Source: Massilia sp. H6
GTDB taxonomy: Bacteria; Pseudomonadota; Gammaproteobacteria; Burkholderiales; Burkholderiaceae_D
Assembly: GCF_024802625.1 (NCBI RefSeq)
Contig: NZ_CP103371.1
Coordinates: 3,162,001-3,226,000, forward strand
Reading direction: 5' to 3'
Length of the DNA stretch: 64,000 nucleotides
The position numbers and the translations under genes are program-made. Under the pieces are notes generated by a model. That model saw only the letters and a list, made by a program, of their open reading frames with translations, was not told the origin of the DNA and did not search any database. Of the stretch, positions 33,956 to 42,462 are shown one piece after another. Position 1 is the first letter of the stretch. Every line of letters begins with the position of its first letter.

Positions 33956-35151
33956 GCGCTCCCTCCATCGGCCTGACGCCGCCCGTAGATGCGCGCGGCA
34001 CGCTCCTGGAATGCGTCGGCGCTACGCGTGTCGCCGCTGGCCCGGGTCAGCAAGGCCAGGTGGCACAGCGCTTCGTAATGATCTGGCTGCAGATAGACAC
34101 AGCGGCGCCAGTAAGCGACTGCCTCGGCCGGCTGCTGGCGGCATTCGCTCACCAGTCCGAGCACGAAGTAGGCGCCGGCCGAGGCTGGGTCGCGCGCCAG
34201 CAAGGCATGGCAAAGCGCGGCGGCACCCTCGTAGTCGCCCCCGTCGGCGCGGCGCCGCGCCTGCGCCAGGTCGTCAAGCGCCGGCGCCGCCGCTCCAGGG
34301 CGCGCAGCCGGGGTTGGCGCGCGCGCCGGTGCCGGGCGCACCGCCTGCGCGCGGCGCAAGGCCGGCACCGGACGCACCGGATCGGGCGTTTCCTTCTCGA
34401 GCGCGAATGCCCCCGGGATGCGCAAAGCCGCGAAGCCATGCCTGCACAGCGCAGGCACCTCGGCATAGCCAGTGAACAGCAAGCCGTCGTCGGCCAGCAG
34501 GCTGCGCAAGACCGCAGCCGCGGCGTGCGCGGCTGGATCGTCGAAATAGATCAGCAGGTTGCGGCAGAATACGATGTCGTACTGCCCTCCCAGGCTGGCC
34601 GCGTCGAGCGCGAACAGATTGCCTTGCCGAAAGCCGATCCGGGACCGCATCGCGTCGCACAACTGGTAGCCACCGTCCCGGACGCTGAAATACCGGTCGC
34701 GGAAGGCCAACTCGGTGCCGCGAAACGCGTTGCGCGTATAGTGCCCGGTCAGCGCGCGCGCAATCGACTGGTGCGACAGGTCGATTGCGTCGATGCGCAC
34801 CGATGCCGCCTCCACCCCTGCCATGTCGAGCGCCATGGCCATTGAGTACGGCTCTTCGCCGCCTGCGCAGGGAAGCGAAAGGATGCGTAGGGTCCGCGCC
34901 GGCTGCACGGCCAGCCGGCGTTGCACGAAATCGGTGGCAGCACGAAAGGCGCCGGCATCGCGAAACAGCCACGATTCGGGCACCACCACCAGCTCGGTCA
35001 AGGCATTGAGCTCGCCCACGCCCAACGCGCGCAGGTAGGCGCGGCTGTCGCTCACGCCGAGCTGGGCCATCCGTTCGCGCATGGCGCGCTCGGCTTCGGC
35101 CTCGCTGAGGTTCAGGCCGGTGGCATGCTGCAGCAGGCGGCGCGGACTCAT
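33952..35151 (-). CDS. wspC: WspC: CheR-like methyltransferase with TPR tail
   Basis: A 399-residue protein. The CheR domain (about residues 1-265) has the SAM-binding motif ILSLPCAGGEEPYSMAMAL, YDIVFCRNLLIYFD, and LLADDGLLFTGYAE. A Pro/Ala-rich linker (APARAPTPAARPGAA) is followed by TPR-like repeats (ADGGDYEGAAALCHALLARD, then VLGLVSECRQQPAEAVAYWR) as in WspC. It adds methyl groups to WspA glutamates and so opposes WspF. The ATG at 35151 overlaps the wspB stop. Confidence 0.93.
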   Translation of the reverse strand: MSPRRLLQHATGLNLSEAEAERAMRERMAQLGVSDSRAYLRALGVGELNALTELVVVPESWLFRDAGAFRAATDFVQRRLAVQPARTLRILSLPCAGGEEPYSMAMALDMAGVEAASVRIDAIDLSHQSIARALTGHYTRNAFRGTELAFRDRYFSVRDGGYQLCDAMRSRIGFRQGNLFALDAASLGGQYDIVFCRNLLIYFDDPAAHAAAAVLRSLLADDGLLFTGYAEVPALCRHGFAALRIPGAFALEKETPDPVRPVPALRRAQAVRPAPARAPTPAARPGAAAPALDDLAQARRRADGGDYEGAAALCHALLARDPASAGAYFVLGLVSECRQQPAEAVAYWRRCVYLQPDHYEALCHLALLTRASGDTRSADAFQERAARIYGRRQADGGSA

Positions 35152-35648
35152 GTCGCGTCCGGCGGAAACAGCGTGGCGCGTACCTCGGCTGGCAGCAGCT
35201 GTCCGACTTCGACCAGCTGCAGCATGGCCGCGCCATCGGCCGTGCCATCGGCCGTGCCATCGGCCGTGCCATCGGCCGCGCCATCGGCCGCAACCCGGCC
35301 CAGGAAAGCAGCGGCGCGCACGCCGGATTCGAACAACTCGCCAGGCGCGATCTGCCGCACCCCGAGGACGTGCTCGAGCAGCAGGCCGAGGGCGCGCACG
35401 CTGCCGTCGGCGGCGGCGTAGTCGGCCACCACGATACGGGTATCGAAACGCGCCACTGACACACCGAGGCCCGCCAGCTGTGCCAGGTCGATCACCGGCA
35501 CCGGCCTGCCATGCAGGTCGAGCAGGCCCGCCACGTAAGACGGCGCCAGCGGCAGCGTCGTGAGCGCGGCCACCGGCAGTACCTGCCTGAGCCCCGCCAG
35601 CGGCAAGCCATAGCGTTGCGCGCCAATGTGGAAGACCAGCACTTTCAT
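35148..35648 (-). CDS. wspB: WspB: CheW-like scaffold protein with a DGTA repeat
   Basis: A 166-residue CheW-domain protein: MKVLVFHIGAQRYGLPLAGL, then AGLLDLHGRPVPVIDLAQLA, then LGLLLEHVLGVRQIAP. Near the C-terminus, between AAFLGRVA and MLQLVEVGQLLPAE, lies a run of (A)DGTA/DGAA tetrapeptides encoded by five 12-base units. WspB proteins do not normally have such a run in that strand-connecting loop. It starts 8 bases after the wspA stop and overlaps wspC. Confidence 0.9.
   Translation of the reverse strand: MKVLVFHIGAQRYGLPLAGLRQVLPVAALTTLPLAPSYVAGLLDLHGRPVPVIDLAQLAGLGVSVARFDTRIVVADYAAADGSVRALGLLLEHVLGVRQIAPGELFESGVRAAAFLGRVAADGAADGTADGTADGTADGAAMLQLVEVGQLLPAEVRATLFPPDAT
35233..35292. repeat. 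In-frame 12-bp tandem repeat (5 units) in wspB
   Basis: Five units of CCATCGGCCGTG (the last two end CG and CA). On the minus strand each unit codes for Ala-Asp-Gly-Thr or Ala-Asp-Gly-Ala. Unit gain or loss keeps the frame. Confidence 0.95.
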
Positions 35649-35656
35649 CGGTAGCG

Positions 35657-37471
35657 TCAGCTGTTGACCGAGAAGGTAGCGACCGACGACTGCAGGTCTC
35701 CGGCCGCATACTGCAGCTGGCGCACCGCTTCGCTGGTCGCCTTGAGCGAGTCGACCGTCTGCTGCGTAGCGTCGCTCAGTTGCAGCATGGTCTCCGAAAT
35801 CTGCGAGGCGCCGACCGCCTGCGACTGCATCCCTTCCAGCACCAGGTCGAACTGCGGCGTGAGCTTCTGAACGTGGCCCATGACCGTCGTGAGCTGCTCG
35901 GCCACCTGGCGTACCTCGCCCACGCTGCGCCGGATCTCTTCAGAAAACTTGTCCATGCCCATGACGCTGGCCGAGACTGCCGACTGCATTTCCTTGACCA
36001 TCTGTTCGATATCCCAGGTCGAGACCGAGGTCTGGTCGGCAAGGCGGCGAATTTCGGTAGCCACCACCGAGAAGCCGCGGCCGGCGTCGCCCGCCTTTTC
36101 GGCCTCGATTGCGGCATTGAGCGACAGGATGTTGGTCTGGTCGGCAACCTTGGTGATCGTGACCAGCACGCTGTTGATGTTGCTGGTCTTTTCCGACAGC
36201 GCCGCCAGCTTGGCGTTGATCGAATCGCTCGCCTCGACCATGTATTGCATGGTTGCGTCCATGCGCTTGAGGTTGCCCTGAGCATCGGAAGTGGCGCGGG
36301 TGGTGAAGTCGGCCACTTCCGTGGCCTGTTCCATGGTGCGCAGGAGCTGGGTGGTATTGGCCGAGATCTCGCGCGTCGTCGACAGGATCTCGATGCTGGT
36401 CTGCGCCTGTTCGATGCCGGTGGCTTCCTGCTGCTTCGACGAAGCGGCAATCTCGGTGGCCGAAGTAGTGACCTGGATCCCGGCCTTTTGCACGTTGTTG
36501 AGGTGACTGCGCAGGTTGTCGAACATGGTCGCCAGGCCCTGGCCCAGCTGGCCGATGGCGTCCTGCCCCTTGATCGTCACCTTGCCATTGAGGTTGCCGG
36601 CGGCAGCTAGCGAGACCACGGCCAGCAGCGAGTCGACCTTGGCGCGCAAGTCGTCGGTCGCTGCCTGCTCCTTGGCCTGACCGTCCTGGATGGCTTGCGC
36701 CATGCGGTTGAGCTCGACCGCGACCCTGCCCAGTTCGTCGCTCGAGCCCACGTAGGCGCGCGCCGACTGGTCGCCGGCAGCAATCTTGCCCAGCGTACGG
36801 TTCAGGCTGTGGAGCGGCGCCAGCAGGGCGCGAATCAGCAGCCAGCCGATCAACGCAGCTAGGGCAATGGTAGCGCCGCCGCCGACCGTGAGCAGCAGCG
36901 TCATGTTTTCCTGCAGCGTTGCCGACAGCTGCGAGCGGACCCCCATCAGCCGATTTTCCTCGGCGGCGATGTCGGCGATCTGCTGGCGGATCGAGGCCAT
37001 CGTGCGGGCACCATTGAGTACGGCTGCCTCGATGGCGGCCGTGTCGCCGCGCCCGGCGCCGTTGTCCTGGCTGCGGCGCAAGCTGATCTGCGGCAGGATT
37101 ACCTGTGCCATCCATCCATCGAGCGTCGTCGCCAGCTGGCGCATGCGATCTTGCTGGAGCGGATTGTCCTGCGTCAGCCGCGTGGCCGTCGCCAGGTGCA
37201 GCTTGGCCTGTGCGTAATCGGCATTGAGCGGCGCGATCAGGGCCTCGTTGCCGGTCAACAGGAAACCGCGTACAGCGCTTTGCACCTCCAGCACCGAGGT
37301 GCCGATATTGTTGGACGCGGCCAGCACCTCGAGCGTATGGCGATCCCACCGATTGGCGTCGGCCAGCTTCTGCGAATTGTCGTACGCCAGCGCCAGCAGG
37401 AACAGCAAGATGGCCACGATGGCTGCCAGGCCGAGTGTCAGTTTGGTCTTGATGCTCAAATTGCTAATCAT
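35657..37471 (-). CDS. wspA: WspA: methyl-accepting chemotaxis protein
   Basis: A 604-residue membrane receptor. GGAG five bases before ATG 37471 selects the start MISNLSIKTKLTLGLAAIVA. Transmembrane helices are at about residues 10-30 and 197-220 (LLLTVGGGATIALAALIGWL), flanking a periplasmic four-helix domain (CHASE3-like, with VLEVQSAVRGFLLTGNEALI). A HAMP domain follows, then the signalling domain with the hairpin tip TNILSLNAAIEAEKAGDAGR and VVATEIRRLADQTS. It senses surface contact or envelope stress in the Wsp system and controls WspE. It is the first gene of the seven-gene operon. Confidence 0.93.
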   Translation of the reverse strand: MISNLSIKTKLTLGLAAIVAILLFLLALAYDNSQKLADANRWDRHTLEVLAASNNIGTSVLEVQSAVRGFLLTGNEALIAPLNADYAQAKLHLATATRLTQDNPLQQDRMRQLATTLDGWMAQVILPQISLRRSQDNGAGRGDTAAIEAAVLNGARTMASIRQQIADIAAEENRLMGVRSQLSATLQENMTLLLTVGGGATIALAALIGWLLIRALLAPLHSLNRTLGKIAAGDQSARAYVGSSDELGRVAVELNRMAQAIQDGQAKEQAATDDLRAKVDSLLAVVSLAAAGNLNGKVTIKGQDAIGQLGQGLATMFDNLRSHLNNVQKAGIQVTTSATEIAASSKQQEATGIEQAQTSIEILSTTREISANTTQLLRTMEQATEVADFTTRATSDAQGNLKRMDATMQYMVEASDSINAKLAALSEKTSNINSVLVTITKVADQTNILSLNAAIEAEKAGDAGRGFSVVATEIRRLADQTSVSTWDIEQMVKEMQSAVSASVMGMDKFSEEIRRSVGEVRQVAEQLTTVMGHVQKLTPQFDLVLEGMQSQAVGASQISETMLQLSDATQQTVDSLKATSEAVRQLQYAAGDLQSSVATFSVNS

Positions 37472-37563
37472 GGAAACTCCAGCGCGATAGGACCGTGACT
37501 GTAGCATTTCTGCGGCGCTGAAAACATCAGTAGTACCGAAACGCAACAGTATTTCCGCCAAAG

Positions 37564-37588
37564 AAAAACCCGGCAGTGCCGGGTTTTT
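37564..37588 (-). terminator. Intrinsic terminator of the phosphate transporter gene
   Basis: AAAAACCCGGCA and TGCCGGGTTTTT form a near-perfect palindrome 18 bases after the pit stop on the minus strand; it has A and T runs on both sides and may be bidirectional. Confidence 0.85.
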
Positions 37589-37605
37589 GTCAAGCGATCA
37601 AGACC

Positions 37606-38616
37606 TTACATGATCTTGGTACCGATCCACCATGCCACCGCCGCCATGAAGGCCGACGCCGGGATGGTGACCACCCAGGCCATGACGATATTGCCGGCCA
37701 GGCCCCAGCGCACGGCCGAGGCCTTCTGCGAGGCGCCCACGCCGACGATCGCGCCGGTGATGGTGTGGGTGGTCGAGACCGGAATACCGAAGAAGCTTGC
37801 CATCAGCAGCGTCATCGCGCCCCCGGTTTCGGCGCAGAAGCCGCCCACCGGTTTGAGCTTGGTGATCTTCTGCCCCATGGTCTTGACGATACGCCAGCCG
37901 CCAAACAGCGTGCCGAAGGCAATCGCCGCGTAGCACGAGATAATGACCCACATCGGTGGCAGCGCATCGGTCGGGCTGGTGACACCGGCTGCGATCAGCA
38001 GCATCCAGATGATGCCCATGGTTTTTTGCGCGTCGTTGCCGCCGTGGCCGAGCGAGTAGCCGGCCGCCGACACCAGCTGCAGGCGGCGGAACCAGACGTC
38101 GACCTTGCGCGGCGTCGACTTCACGAAGATCCACGACACCGCCAGCATGATGGTCGAACCGAGCACGAAGCCGAGCAGCGGCGCCACCACGATGAAGGCA
38201 ACGGTCTTGAGCAGGCCAGCCGCGATCAGCGCGCCGGTGCCCGACTTGGCCACCGCGGCGCCCACCAGGCCGCCGATCAGTGCGTGCGAGGACGAAGACG
38301 GAATGCCGTAGTACCAGGTGATCACGTTCCAGGTAATCGCCCCGACCAGGGCTCCGAAAATGACGTAATGGTCGACGATCTGCGGATCGATGGTGCCCTT
38401 GCCTATGGTCTGCGCCACCTTCATGCTCACCACGAAGATCGCGATGAAGTTAAAGAATGCCGCCATGGCAACCGCATTTTGCGGCTTGAGCACGCCGGTC
38501 GAGACCACGGTGGCGATCGAGTTCGCCGAATCGTGGAAGCCATTCATGAAGTCGAACACCAGGGCCAGGACCACCAGAAAGCCCAGCACCCAGATGCTGA
38601 TATTGAGAGTTTCCAT
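37606..38616 (-). CDS. pit: Low-affinity inorganic phosphate transporter, Pit family
   Basis: A 336-residue inner-membrane transporter with about ten hydrophobic segments. The two inverted PiT signature copies are visible: FDFMNGFHDSANSIATVVST near residue 22 and YSLGHGGNDAQKTMGIIWML near residue 195, plus ITWYYGIPSSSSHALIGGL and FFGIPVSTTHTITGAIVGVG. It imports metal-phosphate with protons. The DUF47 gene lies 24 bases upstream on the same strand, the usual partner arrangement. The C-terminal MAWVVTIPASAFMAAVAWW helix ends the protein without an extra domain. Confidence 0.94.
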   Translation of the reverse strand: METLNISIWVLGFLVVLALVFDFMNGFHDSANSIATVVSTGVLKPQNAVAMAAFFNFIAIFVVSMKVAQTIGKGTIDPQIVDHYVIFGALVGAITWNVITWYYGIPSSSSHALIGGLVGAAVAKSGTGALIAAGLLKTVAFIVVAPLLGFVLGSTIMLAVSWIFVKSTPRKVDVWFRRLQLVSAAGYSLGHGGNDAQKTMGIIWMLLIAAGVTSPTDALPPMWVIISCYAAIAFGTLFGGWRIVKTMGQKITKLKPVGGFCAETGGAMTLLMASFFGIPVSTTHTITGAIVGVGASQKASAVRWGLAGNIVMAWVVTIPASAFMAAVAWWIGTKIM

Positions 38617-38640
38617 AATTATTCTTGTTCGGCGGATGCG

Positions 38641-39267
38641 TTACGCATTCTCGACGATGATGCCTTCGATGATGTTGGCGACATCTTCGCAACGGTCGGT
38701 GACGGTTTCGAGAATCTCGTAGATCGCCTTCATCTTGATCAGATTGCGCACGTCCGGCTCGTCGCGGAACAGCTTCGACATGGCGGCGCGCATCACGTGG
38801 TCGGCGTCGGATTCGAAACGGTCGATTTCTTCGCAGATCGCGACGATCTTCTGGGCGTTGCCCATGTCGTGCAGCAGGCCGACGGCTTCCTGCACCTTCA
38901 GGCAGCAAGACAGGCACAGCTCGGCCAGGCGCTTGGCTTCAGGCGTTACCGATTTGAGGTCGTACAGCGACACGGTCTGGGCGCCGTCTTCCATCATGTC
39001 GAGGATATCGTCCATGCGGGTGATCAGCTTGTGGATGTCGTCGCGGTCGATCGGCGTGATAAAGGTCTTGTGCAGCATGTCGACGCAGGCGTAGGTGATG
39101 GCGTCGGCCTGTTTTTCGATGCTTTCCACGGCGTGGGTGCGGATTTCAAGGTCGTCGAAATTGGTCATCAGGCCAACCATCTCCTGCGCGCCCTTCACGC
39201 ACAGCGCGGCGTGCTGGTTGAACAGGTCAAAGAACTTCCCCTCCTGGGGCATCAGGCGTCCGAACAT
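38641..39267 (-). CDS. DUF47 family PhoU-like protein, partner of Pit
   Basis: A 208-residue all-helical cytosolic protein, starting MFGRLMPQEGKFFDLFNQHA. Repeated ExxxD-type metal clusters are seen (ESIEKQADAITY, then DIHKLITRMDDILDMMEDGA, then EIDRFESDADHVMRAAMSKL), as in PhoU/DUF47 proteins. DUF47 proteins are encoded beside PiT transporters and are thought to regulate them. It precedes the transporter gene by 24 bases and follows dnaB by 79 bases. Confidence 0.92.
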   Translation of the reverse strand: MFGRLMPQEGKFFDLFNQHAALCVKGAQEMVGLMTNFDDLEIRTHAVESIEKQADAITYACVDMLHKTFITPIDRDDIHKLITRMDDILDMMEDGAQTVSLYDLKSVTPEAKRLAELCLSCCLKVQEAVGLLHDMGNAQKIVAICEEIDRFESDADHVMRAAMSKLFRDEPDVRNLIKMKAIYEILETVTDRCEDVANIIEGIIVENA

Positions 39268-39346
39268 GGTTTTTCTCCGTTTTAGATCTCTTGGGACTGC
39301 AAGGGTGCGCCGCGCGTGCGCGGCGTGACAGCGCGTCGATATCGGC

Positions 39347-40732
39347 TTAATCGCCCTGGTACACGGCGAGGTTACCGCTGTAGTTGCCGAACTTGGTGTA
39401 CTGGCCGATCCAGGTCAGGCGAATCGCCCCGATCGGACCGTTACGCTGTTTGCCGATGATGATTTCGGCGGTGCCTTTATCGGGCGAGTCGGGGTTGTAG
39501 ACCTCGTCGCGGTACAAGAAGATGATCACGTCCGCATCTTGTTCGATCGCGCCCGATTCGCGCAGGTCGGACATTACCGGCCGCTTGTTGGGGCGTTGTT
39601 CGAGCGAGCGGTTCAGCTGCGACAGCGCGATCACGGGGCAATGCAATTCCTTGGCCAGGCCCTTGAGCGAACGCGAGATCTCGGAAATCTCGGCGGTGCG
39701 GTTGTCGCCCGGCTGGCTACCCTGCATCAGCTGCAGGTAGTCGACGATAATCAGGCCGAGCTTGCCGCACTGGCGGGCCAGGCGGCGCGCGCGCGCGCGC
39801 ATCTCGATCGGGTTCAGCGCCGGCGTCTCGTCGATGTACAGCTGGGCGTCGTTCATCTTCTGGATCGCATGCGTCAGGCGCGGCCAGTCTTCGTCGTTGA
39901 GGCGGCCGGTACGCAGGCGGTGCTGGTCGAGCATGCCGACCGAGCCGAGCATACGCATGGCCAGCTGGGTGCCGCCCATTTCCATCGAGAACACCGCCAC
40001 CGGCAGGCCTGCCTCGATGGCGACGTTCTCGCCGATATTGATCGAGAACGCAGTCTTGCCCATCGATGGGCGGCCGGCAACGATCACCAGGTCGCCCGGC
40101 TGCAGGCCCGAGGTCATGCGGTCGAGGTCGATGAAGCCGGTCGGCACGCCGGTAATTTCGCCCTGGTTTTCGCGCGAATACAGTTCGTCGATGCGTTCGA
40201 CCACTTGCGTGAGCAGCGGCTGGATCGGGTTCCAGCCCTGCTGGCCGCGGGCGCCGGTTTCGGCGATCGCGAAAATCTTCGACTCGGCTTCGTCAAGCAT
40301 CTGCTTGACTTCCTTGCCCTGCGGGTTAAAGGCATTGCCCGAGATTTCGTCGGCGACGGTAATGAGCTTGCGCAGGATGCCGCGGTCGCGCACGATCTCG
40401 GCATAGCGGCGGATATTGGCTGCCGAGGGCGTGTTCTGCGCCATGGCGTTCAGGTACTGCAGGCCGCCGACGTCGTCGGCCTTGCCCAGCGAGACCATGG
40501 CCTCGTAGACCGTGATCACGTCGGCCGGCTTGCCGCCATTGATCAGGCGGACCATCTGTTCGAAGATGATGCGATGGTCGTAGCGGTAGAAATCGTCCGC
40601 GTGCATGAAGTCGGCGATACGGTCCCAGGCGGCATTGTCGCGCAGGAGCCCGCCAATCACGGACTGTTCGGCTTCGATGGAATGCGGGGGGATGCGCAGC
40701 GAATCGACTTGCGGATCGGGAGGGGAATTCAT
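39347..40732 (-). CDS. dnaB: Replicative DNA helicase DnaB
   Basis: A 461-residue hexameric helicase that unwinds DNA at the replication fork. The N-terminal domain starts at PPHSIEAEQSVIGGLLRDNA. The C-terminal RecA-like ATPase has Walker A GRPSMGKTAFSINI, Walker B GLIIVDYLQLMQG and the arginine-finger region KQRNGPIGAIRLTW. ATG 40732 (MNSPPDPQ) is my choice; an in-frame ATG at 40741 and a start at 40759 are possible. In Burkholderiales dnaB follows rplI; here an IS1595 element separates them by 1.1 kb. A TATAAT box ends 8 bases before the chosen ATG, so a short or leaderless transcript is possible. Confidence 0.96.
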   Translation of the reverse strand: MNSPPDPQVDSLRIPPHSIEAEQSVIGGLLRDNAAWDRIADFMHADDFYRYDHRIIFEQMVRLINGGKPADVITVYEAMVSLGKADDVGGLQYLNAMAQNTPSAANIRRYAEIVRDRGILRKLITVADEISGNAFNPQGKEVKQMLDEAESKIFAIAETGARGQQGWNPIQPLLTQVVERIDELYSRENQGEITGVPTGFIDLDRMTSGLQPGDLVIVAGRPSMGKTAFSINIGENVAIEAGLPVAVFSMEMGGTQLAMRMLGSVGMLDQHRLRTGRLNDEDWPRLTHAIQKMNDAQLYIDETPALNPIEMRARARRLARQCGKLGLIIVDYLQLMQGSQPGDNRTAEISEISRSLKGLAKELHCPVIALSQLNRSLEQRPNKRPVMSDLRESGAIEQDADVIIFLYRDEVYNPDSPDKGTAEIIIGKQRNGPIGAIRLTWIGQYTKFGNYSGNLAVYQGD

Positions 40733-40739
40733 GGCGGGC

Positions 40740-40745
40740 ATTATA
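40740..40745 (-). promoter_or_regulatory. Possible -10 box for dnaB
   Basis: TATAAT on the minus strand between the IS end and dnaB. No good -35 box is at 16-18 bases; TTGACC occurs but only 8 bases away. If used, the transcript would begin at or very near ATG 40732. Confidence 0.3.
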
Positions 40746-40797
40746 CCTTTTCCGGTCAAGCCGCTGACATAATTGGGTAGATTCTGGCAATAAAAAA

Positions 40798-41868
40798 GGC
40801 GCTGTCACCGTTGGCTATGGATGAGTCCACAAGCGATGCGTAGCAAGTGCTCGACGGAAGTGACCCGCCCGCCATCAAGTGCCCAGTGCCAGCCCAGGTA
40901 ATTTGGCAGCCAACGCGAGGCAACCCCGTGGAACCGCGCCAGCCATTGGCGCAAGCGCCGGTGGTAGGCGTTCACGTTCTGGACATGGATCGCGTTCCGG
41001 ACCCGCTCGCCGGAGCGCAGATTGACTGCCTGGTGGGCAATACCCCGCTGACGGGCAAACGCACGGTAGGCGGCGTGCGAATCGGTGACCAGAAGCGCTT
41101 GCGGGGCCAGCCTCGGCAACAGGTGCAGCACCAGTTGGGCTACCTTCAGCGCGCCACGGCCGGTAACGGCATCGATGGTCTGTCCACTGCGGTCACGCGC
41201 GACCAGGATGCAATCGAGGTGGCGTGAAGTACCGGGCAGGCTGGCCCGGCCGCCTCGCTTGCGCGGCGGGCGATCGAGTGTGCGTGAGCCTTTCTGCGAT
41301 TCCAGCAAAAACATTTCGTCGGCTTCGACGATGCCGACGAGCTGCGCTGGCCGGTCATGCTTGACCCGGTTCAGGAAGCGATGGCGCCAACGAAACGCCG
41401 TGTTGCGGTGGACGCCAACCCGCTTGGCGGCGTCGCGCACCGCCCGGGAATCGAGCAGGGCGCCGAGGTAGTCGAGCCACTTGCCGCGCAGCCTGAGCCG
41501 CGCCAGCGGCGTGCCGGACAGGTCGTTAAATGTGCGCCGGCACTGGCAGCAGCGAAAACGCTGCAGGTCGTTGGCCTGGCCGTGGCGGTGGTAGCGCTGG
41601 CAGCCGCATTCAGGACAGCGCCGCCCTGCGGAACGGATCTGCCCAATCAGGGCGACTGCCCGGTCTAGGCCGGCTGCGGGATGCGGGGCATCGAGCACCT
41701 GCTGCCGCTGGACCTGGTTGAGCATGGGAAGCTGGGCAAACAGCTTGGCAAACCGGGGCGCTTTCATCTACCACTCCCTATCGAGATCGACAGGGGTTGG
41801 ACCGCAATTTTGCTCAGCAGTTCAGCTCAGCAGTTCAGTGCTCATCCATAGCTAACGGGTACAGCGCC
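40798..41868 (-). mobile_element. IS1595-family insertion sequence, copy 2, with 8-bp target duplication
   Basis: Ends match the copy 1 terminal repeats. It is flanked by perfect 8-base direct repeats, ATAAAAAA at 40790-40797 and at 41869-41876. The right-hand copy lies in the T-tract of the rplI terminator, so the element landed there. The element is inverted relative to copy 1. Confidence 0.95.
40805..41767 (-). CDS. IS1595-family transposase, copy 2, 320 aa
   Basis: Intact and about 92 % identical to copy 1 by my own alignment. The zinc ribbon CPECGCQRYHRHGQAN, helix-turn-helix and catalytic core (IVEADEMFLLESQKGSR, LLVTDSHAAYRAFA) are preserved. It lacks four residues (FSVG) found after SGERVR in copy 1. 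Clean target duplication and full reading frame suggest recent, possibly active transposition. The gene is read in the same direction as rplI and dnaB. Confidence 0.92.
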   Translation of the reverse strand: MKAPRFAKLFAQLPMLNQVQRQQVLDAPHPAAGLDRAVALIGQIRSAGRRCPECGCQRYHRHGQANDLQRFRCCQCRRTFNDLSGTPLARLRLRGKWLDYLGALLDSRAVRDAAKRVGVHRNTAFRWRHRFLNRVKHDRPAQLVGIVEADEMFLLESQKGSRTLDRPPRKRGGRASLPGTSRHLDCILVARDRSGQTIDAVTGRGALKVAQLVLHLLPRLAPQALLVTDSHAAYRAFARQRGIAHQAVNLRSGERVRNAIHVQNVNAYHRRLRQWLARFHGVASRWLPNYLGWHWALDGGRVTSVEHLLRIACGLIHSQR

Positions 41869-41870
41869 AT

Positions 41871-41901
41871 AAAAAAAGCCAGGCGAACCCGGCTTTTTTA
41901 T
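41871..41901 (-). terminator. Terminator of the rpsF-rplI operon
   Basis: AAAAAAGCC and GGCTTTTTT pair around a 10-base loop, with T-runs on both strands. IS copy 2 is inserted directly beyond its T-tract. Confidence 0.85.
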
Positions 41902-41973
41902 TGCATCAGTGGCTGACACCCTCCCCCAAGGCAAGCGATACTCCGCCGCCACGGGAGGGGAAACGTCAGGCGC

Positions 41974-42426
41974 TTAAGCGGCTTCGCCGACGACGGCGAT
42001 GGTGATTTCCGTGACGACGTCGGTGTGCAGTGCGACTGCAACCGGGAACTCGCCCGTGGTCTTGAGTGGGCCGGTCGGCATGCGGACCTGCGACTTCTCG
42101 ACTGCGAAGCCTTGCTTGCTCAGCGCTTCAGCGATGTCGAAGTTGGTGACCGAACCGAACAGACGGCCGTCGACGCCGGCCTTCTGGCCGATGGTGACGG
42201 TCATGCCGCTGAGCTTGTCGCCTTGCGCCTGGGCAGCCGACAGCTTTTCAGCTGCTGCTTTTTCCAGTTCGGCGCGCTTGACTTCGAACTCGGCAACAGC
42301 CGACGACGTCGCACGGCGGGCCATCTTTTGCGGGATCAGGAAGTTACGTGCGTAACCGTCCTTGACCTTGACCACGTCGCCCAGGTTGCCGACGTTAACA
42401 ACTTTTTCCAAAAGGATCACTTGCAT
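41974..42426 (-). CDS. rplI: 50S ribosomal protein L9
   Basis: A 150-residue protein. [20 protein letters not shown] and [18 protein letters not shown] are the L9 N-terminal domain that binds 23S rRNA. A long connecting helix (about residues 45-75) leads to the C-terminal domain ending [22 protein letters not shown] precedes the ATG. It is the last ribosomal gene of rpsF-priB-rpsR-rplI, 36 bases after rpsR. Confidence 0.98.
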   Translation of the reverse strand: MQVILLEKVVNVGNLGDVVKVKDGYARNFLIPQKMARRATSSAVAEFEVKRAELEKAAAEKLSAAQAQGDKLSGMTVTIGQKAGVDGRLFGSVTNFDIAEALSKQGFAVEKSQVRMPTGPLKTTGEFPVAVALHTDVVTEITIAVVGEAA

Positions 42427-42462
42427 ATTTTTCTCCAGGATATTCTGAACTGTACGACGCGA

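Noticed and set aside
26794-41868. Composite transposon carrying the wsp and pit genes
   Set aside because: The two IS copies are inverted, differ by about 8 % in protein, and each has its own flanking octamers; copy 2 has a private target duplication, so they inserted separately.
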